56,060 nt of DNA from Nonomuraea terrae (GCF_004348995.1 NZ_SMKQ01000033.1:1-56060); one strand, 5' to 3'. Counted from the stretch's first letter, positions 8,265-17,200 are shown. Notes: generated by a model from the sequence alone, not told the origin. Numbers and translations: made by a program.

Positions 8265-10370
8265 GTGCTCTGGGTAGCGATCATCGGGCTGGTCATGACC
8301 GTCGTGGCGGTCGCCTTGGCCGGCCGCAGGGCGCTGTTCCTGTACAAGCTCGCGACCGTGGGGCCGCCTGCGCCGGAACGCATCGAATATGCCAAGACCC
8401 ACGCGGGTGACGAGATCAAGGCGCAGCTCGTCGAGGTGTTCGGGCAGAAGAAGCTGCTCAAGTGGACACCATCCGGCGTGGCGCACTTTTTCGTCATGTG
8501 GGCTTTCTTCATCCTGCTGACCGTCTACATCGAGGCGTACGGCGCGATCATCCAGGGCGCCATCACCGGCAGGCCCGATTTCCACATCCCGTTCATCGGG
8601 CAGTGGGGCGTGCTCGGCTTCCTGCAGGACTTCATCGCGGTCGCGTGTCTCGCCGGCCTGGTCGCCTTCGCGATCATCCGGGTCAAGAACTCCCCCAAGG
8701 CGCTCGGCCGCAGCTCGCGTTTCTCCGGCTCGCACCTGGGCGGCGCGTGGCTCGTCCTGTTCATGATCTTCAACATCATCTGGACGCTCTTCCTCGCCCG
8801 CGGCGCCGCCGCCGCGAACGGGAACCTCCCCTACAGCTCGGGCGCGTTCGTCTCGCTCGGGCTCGGTGACGTGCTGCCGCGGAGTCACCTGCTGGAAGAG
8901 ATCGCGCTGCTGCTGCACATCGGCTTCATGCTGGTGTTCCTGGTCATCGTGGTGAACTCCAAGCACCTGCACATCTTCACCGCGCCGCTCAACGTGCTCT
9001 TCTCCCGCCGCCCCGACGGCCTCGGCGGCGCGCCCGAGATGCGCGTCGGCGGCAAGCCGGTCGACTTCGAGGACGAGGACCTCGACCCCGAGAAGCTCGG
9101 CCGCGGCAACATCGCCGACACCACCTGGAAGGGTTTCCTCGACTTCTACTCCTGCACGGAGTGCGGCCGCTGCCAGTCGCAGTGCCCGGCATGGAACACC
9201 GACAAGCCGCTGTCGCCGAAGATGCTCATCCTCGACCAGCGCGACCACGCCTTCAAGGTGGCCCCGTACCTCATGGCCGCCCAGCAGGGCGTCGAGCACA
9301 AGGACACCGACGTGCTCGCGCTGCTGGAGAAGCCGCTGGTCGGCGAGGAAGGCGTGATCCACCCCGACGTGCTGTGGTCGTGCACCAACTGCGGCGCCTG
9401 CGTCGAGCAGTGCCCGGTGGACATCGAGCACATCGACCACATCCTCGACATGCGCCGCTACCAGGTGATGGTGGAGTCGTCGTTCCCGTCCGAGGCGGGA
9501 GTGATGGTGAAGAACCTGGAGAACAAGGGCAACCCGTGGGGCATGTCCGAGATGAAGCGGGCCGACTGGATCGAGGAGCTCGACTTCGAGGTCGAGATCG
9601 TCGAGGACAAGATGCCCGAGGGCACCGAGTACCTCTTCTGGGTCGGCTGCGCGGGTGCGCTGGAAGACCGGGCCAAGAAGACCACCAAGGCCGTCGCCGA
9701 GCTGCTGCACATCGCGGGCGTGAAGTTCGCGGTGCTCGGCCCGATGGAGGCCTGCTCCGGTGACCCGGCGCGCCGGCTGGGCATGGAATACCTGTTCAAC
9801 ATGCTGGCCCAGCAGAACATCGAGACGCTCAACGAGGCCGGCGTCAAGAAGATCGTCGCCACCTGCCCCCACTGCTTCAACACGCTGGCCAACGAGTATC
9901 CGCAGCTCGGCGGTACGTACGAGGTCGTGCACCACACGCAGCTGCTGTCGAAGCTGGTGGACGAGGGCCTGCTCACCCCGATCACGCCGATCGAGGAGAA
10001 GATCACCTACCACGACCCTTGCTTCCTCGGCCGCCACAACAAGGTCTACTCCCAGCCCCGCGACATCATGTCCAAGGTGCCGGGCGTGCAGACCCAGGAG
10101 ATGCACCGCCACAAGGACCGCGGCTTCTGCTGCGGCGCCGGCGGCGCGCGCATGTGGATGGAGGAGCGCATCGGCAAGCGCATCAACACCGAGCGGGTCG
10201 ACGAGGCGCTGACCACGAATCCCGACACGGTGTCGACCGCGTGCCCGTTCTGCATGGTGATGCTCGGCGACGCGATCAACGAGAAGAAGAACAACGGCGA
10301 GGCCAAGGAATCGCTCGAAGTCGTGGACGTGGCCCAGCTGTTGATCAAATCGGTCAAGGGAGCTTCCTGA
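8265..10370 (+). CDS. Membrane (Fe-S)-binding oxidoreductase, NarI/HdrD-like
   Basis: Large membrane Fe-S protein of about 701 residues that probably moves electrons between the quinone pool and an unknown partner. The N-terminal third has about five hydrophobic segments of the NarI type. Two [4Fe-4S] clusters follow (CTECGRCQSQCP and CTNCGACVEQCP). The C-terminal half has two CCG domains, with CPHCF, HDPCFLGRHN, GFCCGAGGARMWMEE and CPFCMVML, as in heterodisulfide reductase subunit D and glycolate oxidase subunits. The frame opens upstream (GTG 8172, ATG 8202, ATG 8211). I prefer GTG 8265 because GGGAGG precedes it by 5 bp and the ATG 8202 start would put a rare TTA as codon 2. Monocistronic, with a strong hairpin after it. 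Confidence 0.88.
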   Translation: MLWVAIIGLVMTVVAVALAGRRALFLYKLATVGPPAPERIEYAKTHAGDEIKAQLVEVFGQKKLLKWTPSGVAHFFVMWAFFILLTVYIEAYGAIIQGAITGRPDFHIPFIGQWGVLGFLQDFIAVACLAGLVAFAIIRVKNSPKALGRSSRFSGSHLGGAWLVLFMIFNIIWTLFLARGAAAANGNLPYSSGAFVSLGLGDVLPRSHLLEEIALLLHIGFMLVFLVIVVNSKHLHIFTAPLNVLFSRRPDGLGGAPEMRVGGKPVDFEDEDLDPEKLGRGNIADTTWKGFLDFYSCTECGRCQSQCPAWNTDKPLSPKMLILDQRDHAFKVAPYLMAAQQGVEHKDTDVLALLEKPLVGEEGVIHPDVLWSCTNCGACVEQCPVDIEHIDHILDMRRYQVMVESSFPSEAGVMVKNLENKGNPWGMSEMKRADWIEELDFEVEIVEDKMPEGTEYLFWVGCAGALEDRAKKTTKAVAELLHIAGVKFAVLGPMEACSGDPARRLGMEYLFNMLAQQNIETLNEAGVKKIVATCPHCFNTLANEYPQLGGTYEVVHHTQLLSKLVDEGLLTPITPIEEKITYHDPCFLGRHNKVYSQPRDIMSKVPGVQTQEMHRHKDRGFCCGAGGARMWMEERIGKRINTERVDEALTTNPDTVSTACPFCMVMLGDAINEKKNNGEAKESLEVVDVAQLLIKSVKGAS

Positions 10371-10382
10371 CCGATGTTCGTC

Positions 10383-10413
10383 AAACTCCTCCACCCGTGT
10401 GGTGGAGGAGTTT
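10383..10413 (+). terminator. Strong hairpin after the Fe-S oxidoreductase gene
   Basis: A perfect 13-bp stem AAACTCCTCCACC/GGTGGAGGAGTTT with loop CGTGT, 12 bases after the stop codon at 10370. The stem ends in TTTCCC, a short T-run. Confidence 0.8.
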
Positions 10414-10518
10414 CCCATGTCAACAGGCGTGATCAGAAGAAACCCGGCATCCACATAACGGGAAAATCACGGTAACCTCAACGACGCATGGCCTTATTCG
10501 ACGGGGAGGGGGCTCGTG

Positions 10519-11313
10519 ATGGGCGTCGTCGTCACGGACGCCGAAGTCACACTGGCCGACGTCCTCTCCCTGCGACTCGCCATCGACGGACCACTCGAAG
10601 ACGGCACCGAGCTGGTGCTCCGGCACCGCACCACGGGGGTGGAGCGCGACGTGCGGATCGGCACCTCCGGCGTGCGGGCGCGCGAGGCCACGCTCGCGGT
10701 CTCGCTCGCGCCGCTGCGGCTCACCGCCGGGCGCTGGGACGCCTACCTGCGCTCCGGCGACACGCGCAGCCGGCTGCGCAGCGTCGATCCCGGCTTCTCG
10801 CTCGACCATCTCGACGCGTACGCGCTGTGCAAACGCACTCTCGCCTACCGCTCCTACCGCACCCGCAACGGGTTCCTGGCGCTGAAGATCTCCGACGCCG
10901 AGCCCGTCGCCGAAGTGCGCGCGATCTGGTTCCGCGAGGGCCGCTTCGAGGTGACGGGCCTGCTGGCCTACACGGGGCTGGAGGACGACGACTCCCGCCA
11001 CGAGGCCGTGCTCACCCTCGACCGGCGGCCGACGAGCTCCCGGGTGTCGGCCACGGCCACCGTGCAGGGCGTGCGCTTCCACGCGGCCGTGTCGCTGGTC
11101 GACGTGCTGGCCGCCGATCCCGAGGAGTCCGGCATGTGGGAGCCCGCGCTGGAGGTCGAGGGGGTGCCCGCGCCGCTCCCGCTGGGGGCGCGGCTCGACG
11201 ACGTCGACGGCAAACGGCGCCGGCTCCACTATCCGTCGGCCCGGGTCGACGGCGTGCTGATCAGGCCCTGCTACACCGCCGACGACGAGCTGCGCATCGA
11301 GGTGGGGGGATGA
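10519..11313 (+). CDS. Hypothetical protein coupled to a glycosyltransferase
   Basis: A 264-residue soluble protein with no signal peptide or membrane segment. It is rich in short hydrophobic/charged alternations (RLAIDGPLEDGTELVLRHR, RDVRIGTSGV), suggesting beta-sandwich domains. A GGGAGGGGG ribosome site (10504-10512) serves either GTG 10516 or ATG 10519. The stop overlaps the start of the glycosyltransferase gene (ATGA at 11310). This strict coupling suggests the pair act together on a cell-surface polymer or exported glycan, which is inference from context. Family not recognised. Confidence 0.68.
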   Translation: MGVVVTDAEVTLADVLSLRLAIDGPLEDGTELVLRHRTTGVERDVRIGTSGVRAREATLAVSLAPLRLTAGRWDAYLRSGDTRSRLRSVDPGFSLDHLDAYALCKRTLAYRSYRTRNGFLALKISDAEPVAEVRAIWFREGRFEVTGLLAYTGLEDDDSRHEAVLTLDRRPTSSRVSATATVQGVRFHAAVSLVDVLAADPEESGMWEPALEVEGVPAPLPLGARLDDVDGKRRRLHYPSARVDGVLIRPCYTADDELRIEVGG

Positions 11314-12374
11314 GGATCAGCCTGGTGCTCGCCTCCGCCTACGGCATGCGGGGCGACGTTCGGGCCACGCTCAACCTCGCCACCGCGCTGTCCGAGCGGC
11401 ACGACGTCGAGGTCATCAGCATCCGGCGGCAGAAGGACAAGCCGTTCTTCCCGATCGGGCCCAAGGTGTCCATGCGCAGTGTGGTCGACGCCCGGCCCGG
11501 GGTGAGACATCTGTTGCCGCGCGGTCAGGTCCGCACCGAGGTGGCGCTCTGGCGGGTGCTGCGCAACCTCAAGTCCGACGTGCTGATCACGACCCGGCCG
11601 GGCGTCGGCGTCCAGGCGGCCAGGCACGCGCCGCGCGAGACCATCAAGATCGCTAGGGAGTGGGGGCGGCCGGCCGTCCCCGGCCCGGTGATGCGCTTCT
11701 ATCCGCGCCTCGACGCCGTCGTGACGGCCACCGAGTCGGCGCTGGAGGAGTGGGCGAGGCTGCTCGGCGCGGGGCCGGTCGTGCACAGCCTGCCCGACGC
11801 GCTGCCGGACGGCCCGTGGCCGCGCTCGCGCATGGACAACCGCATCGTGGCGGCCGGCGGGCGGTGGGTGGCGGTGAAGGCGTACGACCGGCTCATCCGG
11901 GCGTTCGCGCTCGTGGCCGCGCAGCGCCCCGACTGGCGGCTGCGGCTGTACGGCGCCGGCCCCGAGGAGCGGCGGCTGCGCGCGCTGATCGGCGAGCTCG
12001 ACCTGCACAACCACGTCTACTTCATGGGCACGACGTCCGACCTGGCGGGCGAGTTCGCCAAGGCGTCGATCGTGGCCAACACCTCGCGCAGCGAGGACCA
12101 GGGCATGACGGTGCTGGAGGCCATGGGTTGCGGGGTGCCGGTCGTGGCGTTCGACGGGGCGCGGGGGCCGAAGGAGTTCGTGGCGACGGGCTACAACGGC
12201 GTGCTGGTGCCCGACCAGGACGACCCTCTGACGTTCGCGGCGGCGCTGCTGGCGCTGATCGACGACGAGCGGCGGCGGCGTTCGCTGGCGGCAGGGGCGC
12301 TCGACACGGCCGTGCGCCACGCGGCCACCGAGGTGGCCGGCCAGTGGGAGAAGCTGATCGGCGAGCTCCGCTGA
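11310..12374 (+). CDS. Glycosyltransferase (GT-B fold, GT4-like)
   Basis: A 354-residue cytoplasmic glycosyltransferase. The N-terminal Rossmann half begins MRISLVLASAYGMRGDVRAT. The C-terminal nucleotide-sugar half has AVKAYDRLIRAF, RLRLYGAGPEERRLR, VYFMGTTSDL and the EX7E-type signature SEDQGMTVLEAMGCGVPVVAF of GT4 enzymes. ATG 11310 overlaps the previous stop by 4 bases. Donor and acceptor are unknown. The paired upstream protein and the lack of a classic exporter nearby leave the product undefined. Confidence 0.88.
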   Translation: MRISLVLASAYGMRGDVRATLNLATALSERHDVEVISIRRQKDKPFFPIGPKVSMRSVVDARPGVRHLLPRGQVRTEVALWRVLRNLKSDVLITTRPGVGVQAARHAPRETIKIAREWGRPAVPGPVMRFYPRLDAVVTATESALEEWARLLGAGPVVHSLPDALPDGPWPRSRMDNRIVAAGGRWVAVKAYDRLIRAFALVAAQRPDWRLRLYGAGPEERRLRALIGELDLHNHVYFMGTTSDLAGEFAKASIVANTSRSEDQGMTVLEAMGCGVPVVAFDGARGPKEFVATGYNGVLVPDQDDPLTFAAALLALIDDERRRRSLAAGALDTAVRHAATEVAGQWEKLIGELR

Positions 12375-12401
12375 AATACCGGTTACGGGTACCGTAGAAC
12401 C

Positions 12402-12683
12402 ATGCATGGGTACAGCGGAGACAAGCAGGCATATCTGACACGCCTCCGGCGAATCGAAGGTCAGATCCGGGGCCTGCAGCGCATGGTGGATGACGATGCC
12501 TACTGCATCGACGTGCTCACCCAGGTCTCCGCGGCGACGCGGGCGCTCCAGGCGGTGGCGCTGGGGTTGCTGGAGGAGCACATCTCCCACTGCGTGGCCG
12601 ACGCCATCAACAGCGGCGGTCCTGAGGCCGAGGCGAAGGTCAAGGAGGCCTCGGCGGCGATCGCCCGTCTCGTGCGGTCGTAG
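12402..12683 (+). CDS. CsoR-family metal-sensing repressor
   Basis: A 93-residue all-helical DNA-binding protein (DUF156/CsoR-RcnR-FrmR). The Cu(I)-type ligand triad is Cys35 (AYCIDV), His60 and Cys64 (EEHISHC). That spacing matches Cu(I)-sensing CsoR rather than RcnR or FrmR. No copper ATPase or copper chaperone gene is adjacent, so the regulated genes are elsewhere. The leader (12376-12400) contains TACC-N7-GGTA, which could be an operator half-match. Confidence 0.9.
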   Translation: MHGYSGDKQAYLTRLRRIEGQIRGLQRMVDDDAYCIDVLTQVSAATRALQAVALGLLEEHISHCVADAINSGGPEAEAKVKEASAAIARLVRS

Positions 12684-12710
12684 CCCTCGCCGGGGCAAGG
12701 TGACTAGTTA

Positions 12711-12722
12711 GGGGTAAACCCC
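12711..12722. repeat. Palindrome GGGGTAAACCCC downstream of csoR
   Basis: GGGGT-AA-ACCCC forms a perfect inverted repeat 27 bases past the csoR stop. G-tract/C-tract dyads flanking AT are typical of CsoR operators, but the position at the 3' end and the convergent downstream gene make an operator role doubtful. Confidence 0.35.
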
Positions 12723-12751
12723 GGAAACCGCCGTTCCCGACCCCTCAGGAG

Positions 12752-12770
12752 CCGGGAACTAGGTTCCCGG
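12752..12770. terminator. Hairpin between convergent genes
   Basis: A perfect 8-bp stem CCGGGAAC/GTTCCCGG with loop TAG, in the gap between csoR (plus strand) and the small gene ending at 12792 (minus strand). It could serve both directions. Confidence 0.65.
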
Positions 12771-12791
12771 GGCTAGTAATCGTCTGGTCCT

Positions 12792-13028
12792 TCAGCGGCT
12801 CGCCGAAGTCCGCAATCCGAGCGCGTCGTCGAGTTCGTCCAAGGTCAGCCGCCGCTCGCTGACAGCCACGGCCGTGAGCACCTCGGCGTAGAGCGCAATC
12901 TCGTCCAACGCGACACGGTCGTGGACCCGAGAGTCCAGGTCATCGTGCCCCACCGCGTCGTCCTTCCTTCCGCAGCCCACACCCTCTACGAGGTTACGGC
13001 GGACGCCCCTCCGGGCGACATGGCCCAT
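12792..13028 (-). CDS. Small hypothetical protein
   Basis: A 78-residue soluble, acidic-ended protein. Its most structured part is DRVALDEIALYAEVLTAVAVSERRLTLDELDDALGL, two predicted helices ending in an LxxDELDxALGL turn that resembles small winged-helix or spore-associated actinomycete proteins. ATG 13028 is chosen because AAAGGA lies 9 bases upstream. An in-frame ATG at 13037 would directly abut that ribosome site. No function can be assigned. Confidence 0.55.
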   Translation of the reverse strand: MGHVARRGVRRNLVEGVGCGRKDDAVGHDDLDSRVHDRVALDEIALYAEVLTAVAVSERRLTLDELDDALGLRTSASR

Positions 13029-13166
13029 CGGAGTCATTCCTTTCGGAGCCTCGGGGCTCCTCTGGGTCATTTCCCCAATCCGAGATCACAATTCAGCGAA
13101 TGAGCTGTTATCGCAAGTGTTAGAACGATATGGGCGAAGTAAGTGGGAAATGACGACATTAGTGGT

Positions 13167-14519
13167 TTACTTGAGACCGCTGTGGTCGTCGCGCTCGTGG
13201 ATGAGTCGTGCGACGAGCGCCGACTGACCGGGCAGCCCCCGCTCGGGCACCTTCGCCCCCGTCAGCCGCTCCCAGGCGAGCCCCATCGCGTACGCGGCCC
13301 CGAGCACCGCCGCCGCGCTCCACCGGTCCGGCGGCGCCACCTCCAGCACCGGCGAAGGCACCGGTGCGGGCGCCGTCGAGACCCCACCCGCCCGCGCCTG
13401 CACCGGGAACCCGTCGGGCTCCGTGGACTCCGCCGCCGAGGCGCCGGTCAGGCCGGCCCGCCGCAGCTCCTCGTACGCCGCGCGCAGCCGGTGGTCCAGC
13501 AGGCTGGGCAGCCTCCCGCCGGAGTCGGACAGGTCGGCCAGGAACGCGGCCGCGCCGGCCCGCGGATCGGGCAGGAACTCCAGCGCCTCCACGAGGTCGT
13601 ACAGGGTGTGGGAGAAGTGCGCCTCGGGGTCGTTCTCGACCAGCAGCGCCCGGCACAGCCGCGCCGGGCAGCGCTCCAGCCACACGCGGCGCAGCGCCGC
13701 GGCGTCGTCGGGGTCGGTCAGCTCGGGCCTGCGCAGCATGGGCTCGACCATGGTGAGCAGCGCGAGCGCCCGGGGCCTGAACCGGGTGTCGAGCAGCAGG
13801 AGCTGCGCCGTGTCGGCCATCACGGCGGCCAACCGCAGAGCCTCGCGCGTGCGGCCCGCGCGCATCCGCTCGGCCACGAGCGTGACGAGGTCGAGCAGCG
13901 GCGGCGCGGGCAGCCAGCGCACCCAGTCGTCGCCGGGCAGCGAACGGCGCAGGTATTCGCCGAACACGGTGATCAGCCGCTCGTTGCCGTCGAACGCCGG
14001 CGCGTACGCCGACCACATGATCGTGCCCCAGACGGCCGCGACCGTGCCGGGCACGTCGGAGCCGAACACGTCGCCGAAGGCCGTCAGCGGGTAGTCGAGC
14101 TCGGACTTGCGGCCGCTGGCCCGCAGCAGCACCCTGAGCTGCTCGGTGAGGCGCTCGGGCACGTCGGGGCCGATGAACGCCTGGGTCGAGCCGGGCTCGG
14201 CGTGGAAGTCGTAGCCGTCGGGCACCACGGTGTCGGGCAGCCCCGCCGCCGGATGCCCCACCTGGCGCGCCCGCGTGCCACGGGGCGGAGGGGCCGGCAG
14301 CCAGCGGCCGTCGGCCGGGTCGAGCAGGCGCCAGCGCGCGTGTGCGCCGAACAACCACCGGTCGCCGTCGGGGGTCACGAGAATCCTGGCCGCCAGGACG
14401 TGGGCCCGGTCGGGCACCGAGAGCCCCTGCCAGCGTGGGTCGGCGACCATCGCGCGGACCTCCGCCTCGGTGGCGGTGAACGCATCCCAGGGTGGCACGG
14501 CCGTCATCGTACTGGGCAT
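13167..14519 (-). CDS. Hypothetical actinomycete protein
   Basis: A 450-residue soluble protein with no signal peptide or membrane segments. The first 100 residues have Trp/Pro-rich short motifs (PPWDAFTATEAEVRAM, DGDRWLFGAHARWRLLDPADGRW). The central part looks helical (LLDLVTLVAERMRAG, REALRLAAVMADTAQLLLL). A Pro/Ala-rich stretch (about 370-395) precedes a small C-terminal helix. I do not recognise the family. It is monocistronic and divergent from the lipoprotein gene at 14561, with 41 bp between the starts. Confidence 0.65.
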   Translation of the reverse strand: MPSTMTAVPPWDAFTATEAEVRAMVADPRWQGLSVPDRAHVLAARILVTPDGDRWLFGAHARWRLLDPADGRWLPAPPPRGTRARQVGHPAAGLPDTVVPDGYDFHAEPGSTQAFIGPDVPERLTEQLRVLLRASGRKSELDYPLTAFGDVFGSDVPGTVAAVWGTIMWSAYAPAFDGNERLITVFGEYLRRSLPGDDWVRWLPAPPLLDLVTLVAERMRAGRTREALRLAAVMADTAQLLLLDTRFRPRALALLTMVEPMLRRPELTDPDDAAALRRVWLERCPARLCRALLVENDPEAHFSHTLYDLVEALEFLPDPRAGAAAFLADLSDSGGRLPSLLDHRLRAAYEELRRAGLTGASAAESTEPDGFPVQARAGGVSTAPAPVPSPVLEVAPPDRWSAAAVLGAAYAMGLAWERLTGAKVPERGLPGQSALVARLIHERDDHSGLK

Positions 14520-14560
14520 CCTCGGATCATCCTTCAGGTTCTCACGGCAGAATGTCCCCT

Positions 14561-15463
14561 ATGAGGGCGAAGGTTGCAGGAATGTTGGCAGTCGTGTGCG
14601 TGCTCACCGGATGCGGTACGACCACGTCGGCGCAGCCGACGCTCTCCGGGCCGGGTGTGCTCACGCTGGAGAACGCCAAGCCGCCCGCGCCGGGCGGGGA
14701 GGTGGGCGGCGCCTCGACGGAGTTCGACGACGCGGACGACCTGTCGATGTGGACGAAGCTGAGCGAGACCGAGAAGGACGTCGACCGCATCACCAAGCTC
14801 GACGTGAACAAGACCGCCAAGGGCGCGATGTACCTGGAGCCGAACACGTCGGCCTGGTTCGACGTGTTCCGCGGGCCGTATGTCTACCAGGACCTCGCCG
14901 GCGACATCGTCATGCACGCCCGGGTCAAGGTCACCGGGAAGAGCGCCGGGTGGCCCAAGCGGAAGTTCTCCCTCGGCGGCCTGATGGCCCGCCAGCCGAA
15001 CTCGTACGCCAAGCCCAACTGGGTGTCGATCACCGTCGGGACCGGCGAGAAGAGCGGTCAGGTCGAGGTGAAGTACACCCAGGACGGCAGCTCCAAGCCG
15101 CAGGAACTGGCGGTCAAGGAGGGGTGGGTCGACCTGGTGCTGGCCCGGGTGGGCCGCGTCTTCGTCGCGCTGTACAAGGAGGAGGGCGGCCAGTGGAAGG
15201 TGGGCCGGCGCTGGCCCTCGACCCTGCCCGACGTGCTCCAGTGGGGCGTCACCGCCTACACCGACTGGGACAGCTACAGCACGCTCAAGAAGGACGCCGA
15301 CAAGGGCAACGCCAAGCAGGTCAAGGGCACGCCCGACCTCAAGCTCACCGTCGACTTCGTGCGTTTCCTGCGGCCCGAGCTGCCCGAATACGCCGATCCG
15401 CTCAACGACGCCTCGGTGCCGGACCAGGTGCTGATCAAAGCGATGACGCCCGCCGGTGCCTGA
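14561..15463 (+). CDS. Secreted lipoprotein, DUF1349/concanavalin-like
   Basis: A 300-residue exported lipoprotein. The signal peptide MRAKVAGMLAVVCVLTGC ends in lipobox LTGC, giving a lipid-modified Cys18. The mature part starts with a Ser/Pro/Gly linker and then forms one beta-rich domain (about 55-250: AWFDVFRGPYVYQDLAGDIVMHARVKV..., PNWVSITVGTGEKSGQVEV, WGVTAYTDWDSYSTL). This resembles DUF1349/laminin-G-like jelly rolls that bind sugars. Start ATG 14561 is preferred over an in-frame ATG 14552 and the longer frame. Its 3' end overlaps the carbonic anhydrase gene by 29 bp in convergent orientation. Confidence 0.78.
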   Translation: MRAKVAGMLAVVCVLTGCGTTTSAQPTLSGPGVLTLENAKPPAPGGEVGGASTEFDDADDLSMWTKLSETEKDVDRITKLDVNKTAKGAMYLEPNTSAWFDVFRGPYVYQDLAGDIVMHARVKVTGKSAGWPKRKFSLGGLMARQPNSYAKPNWVSITVGTGEKSGQVEVKYTQDGSSKPQELAVKEGWVDLVLARVGRVFVALYKEEGGQWKVGRRWPSTLPDVLQWGVTAYTDWDSYSTLKKDADKGNAKQVKGTPDLKLTVDFVRFLRPELPEYADPLNDASVPDQVLIKAMTPAGA

Positions 15464-15965
15464 GCGCCTTGGCCATGTAGGTGTCGGGCGTGCGGGCGAA
15501 GGAGTCGCGGTCGTCGTCGGTGAGCTCGCGGACGATCTTGCCGGGCACCCCGGCCACGAGCACGCCGGCCGGGATTTTCTTTCCGGGCGGCACGAGCGCC
15601 CCGGCGGCCACGAGCGTGCCCGCGCCGATGTGGGCGCGGCCCAGCACGATCGCGCCGATGCCGATCAGCGCGCCCGACTCGACGTGGGCGCCGTGCACCA
15701 TCGCCTTGTGGCCCAGGCTGACCCGGTCTTCGAGGATGGCGGGCTCGCCGGGATCGGAGTGGAGGCACGACAGGTCCTGGACGTTGCACTCGTCGCCGAC
15801 CTCGATGCGCTCGTCGTCGCCGCGGAGCACGGAGCCGTACCAGATGCTGGACGCTCTGCCGATGCGCACGTCGCCGACCACGACGGCGCCGGGCGCGATG
15901 TACGCCTCGGGGTGAATGTCCGGGACTGCCCCGTTGTCCAACGCTGCTATGTACATTCGACACAT
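15435..15965 (-). CDS. Gamma-class carbonic anhydrase-like hexapeptide protein
   Basis: A 176-residue left-handed beta-helix trimer protein. Hexapeptide repeats run from about residue 20 to 130 (AYIAPGAVVVGDVRIGRASSIW...). The metal-site histidines of gamma carbonic anhydrases are present (LHSD, then GHKAMVHGAHV with H-x4-H). Proteins of this type bind Zn or Fe and may hydrate CO2, but many YrdA/PaaY-like members have other or unproven activity. The start is ATG 15965 or in-frame ATG 15956; the frame is open far upstream only as a shadow of the next gene. It is divergent from the coiled-coil gene at 16104. Confidence 0.88.
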   Translation of the reverse strand: MCRMYIAALDNGAVPDIHPEAYIAPGAVVVGDVRIGRASSIWYGSVLRGDDERIEVGDECNVQDLSCLHSDPGEPAILEDRVSLGHKAMVHGAHVESGALIGIGAIVLGRAHIGAGTLVAAGALVPPGKKIPAGVLVAGVPGKIVRELTDDDRDSFARTPDTYMAKALRHRRASSL

Positions 15966-16016
15966 CGTAATTCCAGGTCCGGGTATGGCGTTCGGGTTGC
16001 GGACGTGGGCAGATGG

Positions 16017-16034
16017 CAGGAAAGTCGTTTCCTG
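16017..16034. repeat. Inverted repeat in the divergent promoter region
   Basis: CAGGAAA-GTCG-TTTCCTG is a perfect 7-bp dyad between the carbonic anhydrase and coiled-coil genes. It could be an operator for either. No regulator is suggested by the sequence. Confidence 0.35.
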
Positions 16035-16103
16035 ACGTCTCGTCGCCAGACCCTCACAACCTGCAGTTTTCCCCCGCCTCACGCAAACCCTTAGGTAACC
16101 CCC

Positions 16104-17150
16104 ATGACGAACCAGCACGAGAGCTTCCCCGACCTGATGCAAGAGGACACCTTCGAGGTCGTGATGCGCGGTTACAACCGCCGTCAGGTCCACGACTACA
16201 TCATCCGTACCCGTAACCAGATACGGGATCTGGAAGAGCGGCTGGCGCGGGCGCTCGACCAGGCCGAGCAGGGCCGGATCGAGCTGGCGGAGGCCAGGCG
16301 GCGCATGGTCGAGACGCCCCAGAGCTACGAGGACCTCAGCCCCCGGCTCGCGCAGATCCTGCGGCTCGGCGAGGAGGAGGCCCAGGCCAAGCGGGAGGAC
16401 GCCGAGGCCGAGGCCGCCGCCCTCCGGGAGGCCGCCAAGACGGAGGCCGACCGGCTGCTGACGTCCTCGCGCGAGACGGCCGACAAGATCCTGACCTCCG
16501 CGCAGGCCGAGGCCGAGCGGCGGGTCGGCGAGGCGACGCAGGCGGCCGAGCGCATGCTCGCCCAGGCGGGCGCCGACGCCGAGGAGCAGCGCGGCGCGGC
16601 CCGCGCCGAGGCCGAGGAGGTGCAGCGGGAATCGCGCGCCGAGGCCGAGCACCTGCTCTCGTCCTCGCAGGCCGAGGCCGAGCACGTGCTCTCGTCGGCG
16701 CGCACGGAGGCCGAGCAGCTGCTGCAGTCCGCCAACGCCCAGGCCGAGCAGCTCGTGACGGGCGCCCACGCGGAGGCCGAGCAGCTCGTGACCGGGGCGC
16801 GTGCCGAGGCCGAGCAGATGCTGGCGGCGGCGCAGCAGCGCACCGCGGTGCTGGACGAGCAGGCGGGGCGCCGGGTCGAATACCTGAGCAACACGCACAC
16901 CGAGGTGGTGCGGCGGCTGACGGAGATCAGCTCGGTGCTCGGGGATCTCATGCACGCCGAGTCGGCGGCGGGGCCGCTGGTGCCCGAGACCGCCGCGCTG
17001 CCGGTGGCTCAGCCCGCTCAGCCTGCCCAGGCGCAGGAGGACGTGCGGGTGATCGTCGAGGAGGACGAGGTGGAGGAGGAGCCGCGCGAGACGCCCGTCT
17101 CCGACGACACCGACGTGAACATCGGCCGGCTCTCGGAAGCCGGCAAGTAG
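16104..17150 (+). CDS. DivIVA/FilP-like coiled-coil cytoskeletal protein
   Basis: A 348-residue protein. A DivIVA-type N-terminus (FEVVMRGYNRRQVHDYIIRTRNQIRDLEERL, about 17-48) leads into one long coiled coil (to about residue 265). The coil is built of near-repeats such as AEAEQLVTGA, AEAEHLLSS and AEAEHVLSS. The C-terminal 70 residues are Pro/Glu-rich and acidic. Homologues are often misnamed cellulose-binding protein; FilP and Scy of Streptomyces are the characterised relatives and act in polar growth and hyphal stiffness. Assignment to FilP itself is not certain. It is monocistronic with a strong terminator. Confidence 0.82.
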   Translation: MTNQHESFPDLMQEDTFEVVMRGYNRRQVHDYIIRTRNQIRDLEERLARALDQAEQGRIELAEARRRMVETPQSYEDLSPRLAQILRLGEEEAQAKREDAEAEAAALREAAKTEADRLLTSSRETADKILTSAQAEAERRVGEATQAAERMLAQAGADAEEQRGAARAEAEEVQRESRAEAEHLLSSSQAEAEHVLSSARTEAEQLLQSANAQAEQLVTGAHAEAEQLVTGARAEAEQMLAAAQQRTAVLDEQAGRRVEYLSNTHTEVVRRLTEISSVLGDLMHAESAAGPLVPETAALPVAQPAQPAQAQEDVRVIVEEDEVEEEPRETPVSDDTDVNIGRLSEAGK

Positions 17151-17161
17151 GCGAACAGCGG

Positions 17162-17200
17162 GCGGAAGCCCCCGCCCCCGATTGGGTCGGGGGCTTCCGC
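17162..17200 (+). terminator. Strong terminator after the coiled-coil gene
   Basis: A perfect 12-bp stem GCGGAAGCCCCC/GGGGGCTTCCGC around a 15-base loop, starting 12 bases after the stop codon. Confidence 0.8.

Noticed and set aside
8205..10454. Minus-strand frame of 749 codons opposite the Fe-S oxidoreductase
   Set aside because: Antisense to a gene with two ferredoxin-like clusters and CCG domains; the His/Leu/Val-rich product is a GC-bias artefact.
12711..12722. GGGGTAAACCCC as a definite CsoR operator
   Set aside because: It lies after csoR and before a convergent gene, where no promoter should be, so it is only listed as a repeat.
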